Notes: generated by a model not told the origin, from the sequence alone. Positions 1 to 6,236 are shown, counted from the first letter of the stretch. The stretch is 11,032 nt of DNA from Sandaracinaceae bacterium (GCA_025056955.1 JANWYL010000094.1:1-11032), one strand, 5' to 3'. Translations and numbers: made by a program.

Positions 1-362
1 CCCCCCCCTTCTTTTGTGTCTTCAAAGCGGTTGCAATCAATAAAGGTGCGAGGAATGAGGGATCGAATCAGCCAAATTTTGAGGTGGGGGCGCCTCGCCA
101 TGAGTAAAGAGGCGGTCGCACAACCATATTGCCAAGCCCCTATATCGGTATTGGCATGAAAAAACTCGTGAAGATCTTCGGGCAATTCCCCAACCAAGCG
201 ACGGCGCAAGGCTTCATAGTGGCTGCGTTGATCGGCCCCATGCGGCACTTCGATCAAAAGATCAAAAGGCTTTGAGGAAGATGCGCACGGCCCTTCCCAG
301 CGCTCAACTTGAGCAACTCCTGGCAGAACCTCGACCTCTATCGTTGGCGAATGCGCAGGCAC
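1..362 (-). CDS. N-formylglutamate amidohydrolase-like protein, N-terminal part (runs off window start)
   Basis: Reading leftward from about 362, the minus strand is open to the window edge, giving about 120 residues. The visible part has a short variable N-terminus, then LLIEVPHGADQRSHYEAL, a segment around FFHANTDIGAWQYG, and RSLIPRTFIDCNR. This order (E-x-PH near the start, an N-x-D-x-G segment, then R-S-L-x-P-R-T-x-I-D-x-N-R) resembles the N-formylglutamate amidohydrolase family, zinc-type hydrolases that release formate or act on related amides. The substrate here cannot be read from sequence. There is no in-frame ATG before the conserved region. A TAG closes the frame at about 372-374, so the start must be GTG at 368 or GTG at 362; an AGG about 8 nt ahead favours 362. 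It lies about 36 nt after pyrB on the same strand and probably shares its transcript. A run of at least eight G (coding strand) sits at the window edge. The C-terminus is missing. Confidence 0.6.
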   Translation of the reverse strand, partial: MPAHSPTIEVEVLPGVAQVERWEGPCASSSKPFDLLIEVPHGADQRSHYEALRRRLVGELPEDLHEFFHANTDIGAWQYGCATASLLMARRPHLKIWLIRSLIPRTFIDCNRFEDTKEGG

Positions 363-398
363 TGCCACTACCTAGCACGCCCACCCCATGCACGCACG

Positions 399-1322
399 TC
401 ACTCTCCCACAACATCCATCAAAAGCGCCATCCGCACTGCGACCCCAGCTTCGACTTGAGTGAAAATCAAAGCCCGCTCGCTTTCGATGACTTCCTCGCT
501 GATCTCCACTCCTCGGTGCATTGGGCCAGGATGGAGCACAACCGCATCAGGCTTGGCCAAAGCCAGTGAGGCAGAATTGATGCCATAGCGTTTGGCGTAC
601 TCCGCAAGGGAGGGCACGAGCGCACTGTCCATCCGCTCCTTTTGCAAACGCAAAGCGATTACCACATCGGCCCCCGCAAGGCCTTCTCTCATGTCAGAAA
701 AGCAACGCGCCCCGAGGGCTGAGGGATTCCTCGGCAAAAGCGCCAAAGGCCCCACGAAGCGAACCTCACAACCAAAGCGTGAAAAGAGAAGCGCATCGCT
801 TCGGGCCACCCGCGAATGAAGCACATCGCCACAGATGGCCACAGTGAGCCCCTGAATCCGCCCTTTGGCCCGCCAAACAGTAAACGCATCAAGCAAAGCC
901 TGAGTGGGATGCTCATGCATGCCATCGCCAGCATTGATAATCGCGGCACGGCTATGGCCAGCCACAAACGCAGGTGCTCCCGAAAGCGGATGCCTGAGCA
1001 CAATCACATCCACTCCCATCGCCTCAAGCGTGCGCACAGAATCAAGCAGGGACTCGCCTTTTGTCACACTCGAAGCAGCCGCTTGGATGCTCAGCACCTT
1101 CATCCCAAGCTCCTGAGCAGCCAGCTCAAAGCTCACGCGCGTTCGCGTGGAAGGCTCGTAGAAAAGGGTTGCCAGCGTTTTACCTTCCACCTTGTAAGGA
1201 ATGGGCTCTCCTCGTCGTCTCGCTTCGAAAATGCCTCGCGCCCGCTCAAGACATGCTTCAATTCGCCAAAGGCTCCAGTCCTCAATCGAAATCAAGCCCT
1301 TTCCACTCGCTTCTCCAAACAT
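399..1322 (-). CDS. pyrB: Aspartate carbamoyltransferase catalytic subunit
   Basis: This cytoplasmic enzyme condenses carbamoyl phosphate with L-aspartate to N-carbamoyl-aspartate, the committed step of pyrimidine synthesis. The 307-residue length matches the catalytic chain of the family. The carbamoyl-phosphate site is clear: FYEPSTRTR at residues 54-62, SSVTKGE at 84-90 (the 80s loop with its Ser and Lys), R110 and HPTQ at 138-141. The aspartate side shows HSRVARS around 169-175, RLQKERM at 225-231 and LHPGPMHRG at 263-271. An in-frame TAG two codons upstream makes ATG 1322 the earliest possible start, although no good Shine-Dalgarno is visible. It follows ccmE by 22 nt and precedes the amidohydrolase-like gene by about 36 nt. 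No pyrC or regulatory pyrI is present here. Identity is secure. Confidence 0.96.
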   Translation of the reverse strand: MFGEASGKGLISIEDWSLWRIEACLERARGIFEARRRGEPIPYKVEGKTLATLFYEPSTRTRVSFELAAQELGMKVLSIQAAASSVTKGESLLDSVRTLEAMGVDVIVLRHPLSGAPAFVAGHSRAAIINAGDGMHEHPTQALLDAFTVWRAKGRIQGLTVAICGDVLHSRVARSDALLFSRFGCEVRFVGPLALLPRNPSALGARCFSDMREGLAGADVVIALRLQKERMDSALVPSLAEYAKRYGINSASLALAKPDAVVLHPGPMHRGVEISEEVIESERALIFTQVEAGVAVRMALLMDVVGE

Positions 1323-1344
1323 TGCCTAGCTCGAACCCATGTTT

Positions 1345-1884
1345 TCAATCTTTCAGCCCTCCAGAAGGCATCGGCATCGCATGAGGTGGCGCCTCTCCCT
1401 TGCGCATGCGCTCATCCATCTCATAACGAGAAGGACAACGAGGGATCACTGTTGTGGCCAAAAAACGGCCATCCTCTTCGAGGCGCCCTTCGACCACAAC
1501 CGAAATCCCCATTCCTTCACGAAAGGTGTCTGGCACAATGCACTGGGGAAAACGGACTTCTAGCACCTTACCGCTCTCTTCATCACCTTTTAGCGCAAAG
1601 CGGTACTCGCAAGGCTCGTCTCGAAAGCGAATGGATCCATCCTGAAGAAGGCCCTCCACCCTGAGGGTCCGCCCCTTGTACTGCTCCGGCTCCTTTAAGA
1701 CCTCGCTTGCCAATACCGAGTAAACAAAGGGCGAATCTTCGCTGAGCAACGCCCAAGCAACCAAAGAGGCGCCAAAGGCCAAAACCGCTCCAAACTGCAA
1801 AAACGCCTTCCACCGGGAGTGGGCAGTGGCAGAGGGAAGCGAAGAGCGTAAGGCCTCAAGAGGCAACTCATTTTGAGAATGCAT
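1345..1884 (-). CDS. ccmE: CcmE-like cytochrome c maturation haem chaperone, CxxxY variant
   Basis: CcmE holds haem covalently in the periplasm and passes it to apocytochrome c in the System I (Ccm) pathway. The protein has about 25 cytoplasmic residues, one membrane anchor at about residues 27-47 and a soluble periplasmic beta-barrel-like domain. VPDTFREGMGISVVVEGRL at about 118-135 is the family signature. Classical CcmE binds haem through His in an HxxxY motif; here the site reads C150-P-S-R-Y154, the CxxxY form known in some archaea and sulphate reducers. Two further Cys (about 92 and 115) lie in the periplasmic domain. The start is uncertain. The frame opens at GTG 1929, directly after the atpE stop, but ATG 1884 gives a normal N-terminus, and neither has a convincing Shine-Dalgarno. 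A small stem (GGCAG/CTGCC) lies between the two candidate starts. No other ccm gene is in the window. Confidence 0.8.
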   Translation of the reverse strand: MHSQNELPLEALRSSLPSATAHSRWKAFLQFGAVLAFGASLVAWALLSEDSPFVYSVLASEVLKEPEQYKGRTLRVEGLLQDGSIRFRDEPCEYRFALKGDEESGKVLEVRFPQCIVPDTFREGMGISVVVEGRLEEDGRFLATTVIPRCPSRYEMDERMRKGEAPPHAMPMPSGGLKD

Positions 1885-1929
1885 GGCGCTTATGTAGTAT
1901 GGGCAGCTTCCCCTGCCTTTGGCCAGCAC

Positions 1930-2256
1930 TTACTGCGCCACGCGCAAAACGATGATGATTGAGATCACGAAGGAATAAATCACCAACGACTCGATGAGCG
2001 CAAGGCTGAGAAGCATCGGAGTAAACATCTTGTCCGAGGCATTGGGGTTTCGGGCAATCCCATCAAGGGCGGCGCTTGCAGCCCGGCCTTGGCCCAGGGA
2101 ACCACCAAACGCAGCAATCCCAATCCCGATCGCTGCGGCAAATCCCATCCACGCACGAGCATTCCACTGCTCTGGGCTCACCTCTTGCGCCAAAGCAGGG
2201 AATGTAAAGAGCCAAACACTCAAAAAGTAGAGAGAAGCAGTGATGAACCGTTTCAT
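1930..2256 (-). CDS. atpE: F0F1 ATP synthase subunit c, with N-terminal signal peptide
   Basis: This proteolipid forms the rotating membrane ring of ATP synthase. The protein is 108 residues, longer than the usual 70-90, because of an N-terminal signal-like segment: K2-R3, a hydrophobic stretch to about F19, then P-A-L-A before Q24. Removal there would leave about 85 residues. Two helices follow (about 36-64 and 78-106), joined by the polar loop R69-N70-P71. The ion-binding carboxylate is E89 in helix 2. Q56 in helix 1, S90 and Y94 match the positions of Q32, S66 and Y70 in the Na+-binding c-ring of Ilyobacter tartaricus, with the same spacing between Q and E (33). The ATG has a purine-rich GGAAAAGG just upstream. 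It lies 65 nt after atpB and is followed directly by the ccmE frame. Confidence 0.95.
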   Translation of the reverse strand: MKRFITASLYFLSVWLFTFPALAQEVSPEQWNARAWMGFAAAIGIGIAAFGGSLGQGRAASAALDGIARNPNASDKMFTPMLLSLALIESLVIYSFVISIIIVLRVAQ

Positions 2257-2291
2257 ACACCTTTTCCTTTCTTCTTATTCAAATTCGATTC

Positions 2292-2304
2292 GCGGCCAAG
2301 CCGC
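2292..2304 (-). other. Small stem-loop between atpB and atpE
   Basis: The 65-nt gap between atpB and atpE contains a perfect GCGGC-TTG-GCCGC inverted repeat (minus-strand reading), 5 bp with a 3-nt loop. A T-run precedes it in the direction of transcription. It lacks a following T-run, so it is not a normal terminator for this operon. An RNA-processing or translation-tuning hairpin is possible, since c must be made in large excess over a, but this is inference. Confidence 0.35.
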
Positions 2305-2321
2305 AAAAAACCTTATCGTTT

Positions 2322-3158
2322 TCAGTGATGCTTGGCATGGGAATCTCCTTCATCGTGGTGGTGCTCAATTGCCATGCCAATATAAACCGTGCTCAAAATG
2401 CAAAACACGGCAGTTTGAACCACCACAACGATGAAACCAAGGAACATGAAAGGAACCGGAACCAAGAAAGGAACAAGCAAAGTGAAAATGCCAATCACCA
2501 TGTGGTCACCAAACATATTTGCCATCAAGCGCAAGCTGAGTGAAATGGGCCTGGCAATGTGACTGATCACCTCGATCACAAAATGCAAAATATTAATCGG
2601 AATCCAAATCCATCCCAACCAAGGCCCAAAAAAATGAGCGATGTGCTTCCACCCATTTTCCTTGATGCCGTAGATGTGAGTCGCAAAGAAAATCACCAAT
2701 GCAAGGGCCAAAGTGGTTTTGAGGGAATCAGTAGGTGGAGAAAAACCTGGAATCAAACCAATTGCATTTGAAAAAAAGATAAAAACAGCACACGTTCCAA
2801 TAAGAGGCAAAAAATGGCGGGCTGCCTTTTTGCCCATAATCCCTTCCATCATCCGAAGAACTGCCTCAATCAAAATCTCAAAGAAAGTGCGAAGCGTGAG
2901 CCGCTCTTCTGGAATGATGGCTTGAGGGAATTCTCGAAACTTGGACCCAACTCGAAATGCTGTGCTCCCAACAACAAGCACAACAAAGGCAGCACTCACC
3001 ACATGATCGACGCTTGCCCCTTTATGACCATAAGGCTCACCGGCAATCCAGGTCCCCTCATGCCCCGTAATCGCCGAGTTCAAGCGTTGTGCCCACCCTT
3101 CCACCAGGTGGAAAAGGGCAGGCAAATACAAACTAAACCAAGATTCATGTTCAGGCAT
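2322..3158 (-). CDS. atpB: F0F1 ATP synthase subunit a
   Basis: Subunit a is the stator channel through which ions reach the c-ring. The 278-residue product is a polytopic membrane protein. The signature ISLSLRLMANMFGDHMV contains the essential arginine (equivalent to Arg210 of Escherichia coli) that faces the c-subunit carboxylate. The early N-terminal segment is hydrophilic, with a loop rich in Gly and His, and the C-terminus ends in an unusual His-rich tail (E-H-H-H-D-E-G-D-S-H-A-K-H-H). I chose ATG 3158 because an AAGGAG lies about 10 nt upstream and the start overlaps the end of the atpI-like gene by 8 nt (ATGCCTGA), a typical coupling arrangement. A longer frame open to 3227 runs over atpI coding sequence and is less likely. 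Confidence 0.95.
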   Translation of the reverse strand: MPEHESWFSLYLPALFHLVEGWAQRLNSAITGHEGTWIAGEPYGHKGASVDHVVSAAFVVLVVGSTAFRVGSKFREFPQAIIPEERLTLRTFFEILIEAVLRMMEGIMGKKAARHFLPLIGTCAVFIFFSNAIGLIPGFSPPTDSLKTTLALALVIFFATHIYGIKENGWKHIAHFFGPWLGWIWIPINILHFVIEVISHIARPISLSLRLMANMFGDHMVIGIFTLLVPFLVPVPFMFLGFIVVVVQTAVFCILSTVYIGMAIEHHHDEGDSHAKHH

Positions 3159-3552
3159 GGCCCATGGGCTCCTTTCCAGCTTGATGCCCCAACGCGTTGA
3201 TGGCTGCGTTGGCCGCCCAGCCACCAATCAGTGCTCCAAATGGAAGTGCGCTTATCCCAATCGCATACCCTACGGCATCAACCCACCTCATGAGGATGAG
3301 GAAGGCCGAGATCAAAAGAAGCGCGAGCAACTTCAAGGGAAACAACACCGCAATCCACCCCTTCGACTGATTGGGGAGCAACCACCGAACCATGAGGCTG
3401 GTGAGCAATACGCTGACCCAAGCGAGAAATGCACCTATGAGTGCACTCAAAACAGCCCCTCCCCATATTCCCCACCCGCACGTGGCAATTCCACCTGCCA
3501 TGGCAACCCACTGTTGAATTTTGCGAGACACAATCGAAAAGGAAGGGTGCAT
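3151..3552 (-). CDS. atpI: ATP synthase subunit I-like membrane protein (AtpI family)
   Basis: The product is a 133-residue, very hydrophobic protein with about four membrane segments (roughly residues 17-33, 36-57, 66-88 and 94-118). AtpI-family proteins help assemble or stabilise the c-ring and are encoded at the head of F0 operons. Sequence similarity to AtpI is loose, as is usual for this family, so the call rests mainly on topology, length and position between atpZ and atpB. A strong GGAGGT lies 5 nt before ATG 3552, and the preceding atpZ stop codon is 1 nt away. Its end overlaps the atpB start by 8 nt, which suggests translational coupling. Confidence 0.7.
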   Translation of the reverse strand: MHPSFSIVSRKIQQWVAMAGGIATCGWGIWGGAVLSALIGAFLAWVSVLLTSLMVRWLLPNQSKGWIAVLFPLKLLALLLISAFLILMRWVDAVGYAIGISALPFGALIGGWAANAAINALGHQAGKEPMGHA

Positions 3553-3553
3553 G

Positions 3554-3877
3554 TCATACCTCCGGGGGATCTAGAGGAAAAGTGCTTGAGGGAGGAGCTT
3601 TGCCTCTTTGGTGATCGCTTGAAAAGCCAGGAAAATTTCTTTCCCCAAGAGACTTCTCCTCTCGATAAGCGATTTCGAAAAGTCGCTTGAAGGCAGCAAT
3701 CGTTCCCAACAATATCCCAGTGAGCAACAACCAAGGCGCAGTTGACCAAACCCTATCCAACCAGTGGCCAGCCAAAGTACCAACCGTAATTGCAACCACA
3801 AATTCTATCCCAACGAGAACAAGGCGTTGTGCTCGGTTATGCTCCCGGCGCTTTTTTGAGACAAGGTGCTCAGGCAT
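3554..3877 (-). CDS. atpZ: AtpZ-like F0F1 ATPase-associated membrane protein
   Basis: This 107-residue protein has a basic N-terminus (K-K-R-R-E-H-N-R), a first helix with VGIEFVVAITVGTLAGHWLD (about 22-41), a short loop, a second helix PWLLLTGILLGTIAAFKRL (about 48-66) and a polar, Pro-rich tail. This two-helix pattern, with G-x-x-x-G-x-W-L-D and P-W-L-L-L-x-G, is that of the AtpZ / ATPase gene 1 family, proposed to assist ATP synthase assembly or Mg2+/Ca2+ uptake together with AtpI. An in-frame TAG nine codons upstream, with no other start between, fixes ATG 3877, although the Shine-Dalgarno is weak. It is the first gene of the F0 cluster, 87 nt after hemL and 1 nt before the atpI-like gene. 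Confidence 0.85.
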   Translation of the reverse strand: MPEHLVSKKRREHNRAQRLVLVGIEFVVAITVGTLAGHWLDRVWSTAPWLLLTGILLGTIAAFKRLFEIAYREEKSLGERNFPGFSSDHQRGKAPPSSTFPLDPPEV

Positions 3878-3898
3878 CTTGGCACCAAGAGCGCACCC

Positions 3899-3926
3899 CT
3901 TCTAGCATGCTCCGCGGAAAGGTCAA
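3899..3926 (-). promoter_or_regulatory. Candidate sigma70 promoter for the F0 cluster
   Basis: On the minus strand, TTGACC (3926-3921; five of six to TTGACA) is separated by 16 nt from TAGAAG (3904-3899; four of six to TATAAT). It lies in the only sizeable gap of the minus-strand gene run, between the hemL stop and the atpZ start. Transcription would begin near 3892, leaving a leader of about 15 nt. This is a pattern match by eye only. Confidence 0.4.
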
Positions 3927-3964
3927 GTGTGAGCGCATTGTAAGCAAAGGCAAAGCTGCCAGCT

Positions 3965-5275
3965 CTATTTGGGCAACGCAGCAAAAGCAGCATGGGCAGC
4001 ACGGAGGGTTACCTCGCACACCTCATCGTCATGCGAAAGCGAAACAAAGCCAGCCTCAAACTGCGATGGAGGCCAGTGCACGCCCTGCTCAAGCATCGCA
4101 CGGTGCCACAGCGCAAACCCAGAACGGTCAGCACGTGAAACGTCCTGCCACGAGCGCAACGGCCCCTTCGCAAAAAAGGGAGTCAGCATCGATCCGACCC
4201 GTTGCACGCAAAAATCAGTTACTCCGTTTTTTTGGGCCGCCTCCTCAAGACCGTTAGCAATTTTGCAACTCTGGGCTTCAAGCCTTTCGTAGACGCCTGG
4301 CTTTTTAAGAGCTTCGATTGTCGCCTTACCCGCAGCAATGGCCAAAGGATTTCCGCTCAGCGTGCCCGCCTGGTAGACGGGGCCAAGGGGGGCAAGCTTC
4401 TCCATGATGTCTCGCCTGCCACCAAAAGCCCCCACTGGCAGGCCCCCTCCAATCACCTTGCCGAAGCAAGTAAGATCTGGCTTGACTCCGTAGAGGGCCT
4501 GGGCTCCTCCCAAAGCAACCCGGAATCCGGTCATCACTTCATCGAAAATCAAAATCGCCCCATAGGCGGCCGTCACCTCCCTCAAGCCTTGCAAAAAGCC
4601 CTCTTCTGGCGGAACAACACCCATGTTGCCAGCCACAGGCTCCACAATGACAGCTGCAATGTCACGGCCATGCTTCTCAAAAATGCGCTTCATGGCATCG
4701 AGGTCGTTAAAAGGAGCCACCAGCGTGGTTTCAGCAATCTTTGATGGAACACCATGGCTATTCGGCACACCAAAGGTTGCAAGGCCGCTTCCACCTTGAA
4801 CCAGGAGGTAGTCAGCCCCTCCGTGGTAGCACCCCTCGAACTTAACGACCAAATCACGCCCCGTGTAACCTCGCGCCACCCGAATCGCGCCCATGACAGC
4901 TTCAGTGCCACTTGAAGTCATGCGAAGCATTTCGACAGAGGGCACAATCTCCGCAATCATCTCTGCAAATTCGACCTCTCCCGGTGTGGGGGCCCCATAG
5001 CTCGATCCCTTGCGCATGGCCCGCTCAACCGCTTCAACCACGAAAGGTGGGGCATGACCAAAAATGAGTGCTCCCCAACTGCAAACATAGTCGATGTACT
5101 TCTTTCCATCGACGCCCCAAATGTAAGGGCCATCTCCGCTTTCCACAAAAACAGGCGTACCTCCAACTGCCCGAAATGCCCTGACCGGTGAATTGACACC
5201 GCCAGGCAGAACGCGCATCGCCCGCTCCATCCACCACTTGTGGCTTTGCTCTTTGCTTCCAAGTTCTGTGCTCAT
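3965..5275 (-). CDS. hemL: Glutamate-1-semialdehyde 2,1-aminomutase
   Basis: This PLP enzyme converts glutamate-1-semialdehyde to 5-aminolevulinate, the last step of the C5 route to haem and other tetrapyrroles. The 436-residue length is typical. Visible family features are PGGVNSPVRAF near residues 24-34, the S-S-G-T-E-A-V motif at 121-127 that contacts the cofactor phosphate, the gating-loop segment GGSGLATFGVPNSHGVP at 161-177, FDEVMTGFR at 244-252 and the PLP lysine K273 in CFGKVIGGGLPVGAFGG. ATG 5275 is preceded by GGAG at 8 nt. A longer frame from TTG 5296 would start inside a tandem repeat and is unlikely. The gene heads the minus-strand run and is divergent from the metallophosphoesterase gene. 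The presence of hemL implies use of the C5 route; hemA is not in the window. Confidence 0.97.
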   Translation of the reverse strand: MSTELGSKEQSHKWWMERAMRVLPGGVNSPVRAFRAVGGTPVFVESGDGPYIWGVDGKKYIDYVCSWGALIFGHAPPFVVEAVERAMRKGSSYGAPTPGEVEFAEMIAEIVPSVEMLRMTSSGTEAVMGAIRVARGYTGRDLVVKFEGCYHGGADYLLVQGGSGLATFGVPNSHGVPSKIAETTLVAPFNDLDAMKRIFEKHGRDIAAVIVEPVAGNMGVVPPEEGFLQGLREVTAAYGAILIFDEVMTGFRVALGGAQALYGVKPDLTCFGKVIGGGLPVGAFGGRRDIMEKLAPLGPVYQAGTLSGNPLAIAAGKATIEALKKPGVYERLEAQSCKIANGLEEAAQKNGVTDFCVQRVGSMLTPFFAKGPLRSWQDVSRADRSGFALWHRAMLEQGVHWPPSQFEAGFVSLSHDDEVCEVTLRAAHAAFAALPK

Positions 5276-5280
5276 CTTAA

Positions 5281-5314
5281 CTGCTCCATGCAACAAACTG
5301 CTTCATGCAACAAT
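5281..5314. repeat. 17-bp tandem direct repeat upstream of hemL
   Basis: Two adjacent copies of a 17-nt unit, ctgctccatgcaacaaa (5281-5297) and ctgcttcatgcaacaat (5298-5314), differ at two positions, of which only one lies within the first 16. Read on the minus strand, the copy nearer hemL supplies the GGAG Shine-Dalgarno, while the upstream copy has GAAG at the same place. The repeat therefore duplicates the hemL ribosome-binding region. Confidence 0.8.
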
Positions 5315-5369
5315 CCCCAATCGGCGCGATGTCGCTTCATGCCGAATCAATCCATCTCGCACAAGTGGA

Positions 5370-5398
5370 TGGACAACCACCTTTGAGCATCTTATAAA
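5370..5398 (+). promoter_or_regulatory. Candidate sigma70 promoter for the metallophosphoesterase operon
   Basis: TGGACA (5370-5375; five of six to TTGACA) and TATAAA (5393-5398; five of six to TATAAT) are separated by exactly 17 nt. The expected start site is near 5405, about 95 nt before the ATG of the metallophosphoesterase. This is the best promoter match in the window. It could drive the three plus-strand genes up to 7723. Confidence 0.55.
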
Positions 5399-5406
5399 AG
5401 AGTAAG

Positions 5407-5423
5407 GCCACCTGGTGGGTGGC
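5407..5423 (+). other. Leader stem-loop at the predicted transcript 5' end
   Basis: GCCACC-TGGTG-GGTGGC forms a perfect 6-bp stem with a 5-nt loop, placed within a few bases of the transcription start predicted from the promoter at 5370-5398. A 5'-terminal hairpin could stabilise the mRNA; alternatively it is an operator-like dyad. No T-run follows, so it is not a standard terminator. Confidence 0.4.
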
Positions 5424-5498
5424 TCTTGATCAACTCTCGCTGAAACGAATTCGCTTGCCTTGCCTTGTCCTTTCTCTCATCTCTTCAGGCATTGAACA

Positions 5499-6236
5499 AT
5501 GAGGCTCGGTATTTTCAGCGACGTCCACGCGAACCTCGAGGCGCTTTCGGCTGTACTTGAAGCCTACCGTCACGAGTCGATTGACGCCTACTATTGCCTT
5601 GGCGACGTGGTGGGCTATGGGGCCAACCCCAACGAATGCGCAGACGTCGTGCGCGAAATTGCAAAGGTCACAATTCTTGGCAACCACGATGCCGCAGTGG
5701 CTGGTCGCATGGACTACTCCTACTACTACCCAGCCGCCCGTCAGGCCCTCGATCTCCACTCCAAAATGCTCTCCGAAGCCAACATGAAGTGGCTCAAATC
5801 CCTGCCTTATCAGCACGAGCTTCCCGAAGCAAAGCTGAGGCTCTGCCACGGTTCTCCTCTTCGAGTTGAAGAATTCGAATACATTTTTGCCCCCGAACAA
5901 GCACGTGAATGCCTGCTGATTTGGGAAGAACTGCCACAGCTCACATTGATCGGTCACTCCCACTTTTGCAAGGTTTTCGCGTTGCGCCCTGGCGAAGTCG
6001 AGGAGCTTCCTGCTCGAAAAATCACACTTCGCAAAGGCTGGAAGTACATCGCAAGCGTGGGCTCTGTTGGGCAACCAAGGGACTTTGACAATCGCGCAAG
6101 CTACGTGGTGTTCGATGCAGAACGGGGAGAACTCGAATTCAAGCGCATCGAGTATGACATTCAAACAGCAGCCCAAAAAATATTTGATGTGAATTTAGAC
6201 TGGAGTTTTGGGCACCGTTTATTCATTGGGATTTAG
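5499..6236 (+). CDS. Calcineurin-like metallophosphoesterase
   Basis: This 245-residue soluble protein carries the full set of two-metal phosphoesterase motifs: D8-x-H10-x-N12, G35-D36-x-x-G39, G61-N62-H63-D64, H117 in CHGSP, and G152-H153-S-H155. The order and small size fit the YfcE/MJ0936-like group of bacterial phosphodiesterases, and the pattern D-V-V-G-Y-G-A-N-P-N-E-C is common in a large uncharacterised subset of it. These enzymes hydrolyse phosphodiesters in vitro; the physiological substrate cannot be told from the sequence. No signal peptide is visible, so it is probably cytoplasmic. The ATG has only a weak AGG about 9 nt ahead. It is transcribed divergently from hemL behind a good promoter, and the next gene begins 18 nt after its stop. 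A long antisense frame covers much of it and is treated as a shadow. Confidence 0.88.
   Translation: MRLGIFSDVHANLEALSAVLEAYRHESIDAYYCLGDVVGYGANPNECADVVREIAKVTILGNHDAAVAGRMDYSYYYPAARQALDLHSKMLSEANMKWLKSLPYQHELPEAKLRLCHGSPLRVEEFEYIFAPEQARECLLIWEELPQLTLIGHSHFCKVFALRPGEVEELPARKITLRKGWKYIASVGSVGQPRDFDNRASYVVFDAERGELEFKRIEYDIQTAAQKIFDVNLDWSFGHRLFIGI

Noticed and set aside
816..1664. 282-codon open frame on the plus strand opposite pyrB and ccmE
   Set aside because: It crosses two secure minus-strand genes and their junction, and the product is rich in His, Ser, Arg and Pro with no family signal.
1884..1929. GTG at 1929 as the ccmE start
   Set aside because: It directly abuts the atpE stop and adds 15 residues with no match to the family; ATG 1884 gives a normal cytoplasmic N-terminus. 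Not fully excluded, since neither start has a clear ribosome site.
3157..3690. 177-codon plus-strand frame opposite the atpI-like and atpZ genes
   Set aside because: It spans two membrane protein genes that have good starts and coupling; the translation is low-complexity polar sequence expected from antisense of hydrophobic codons.
5430..6176. 248-codon open frame on the minus strand opposite the metallophosphoesterase
   Set aside because: It lies antisense to a gene with all catalytic motifs intact; its translation shows no recognisable family and a composition (many Val, Phe, Cys, His) typical of an antisense shadow.
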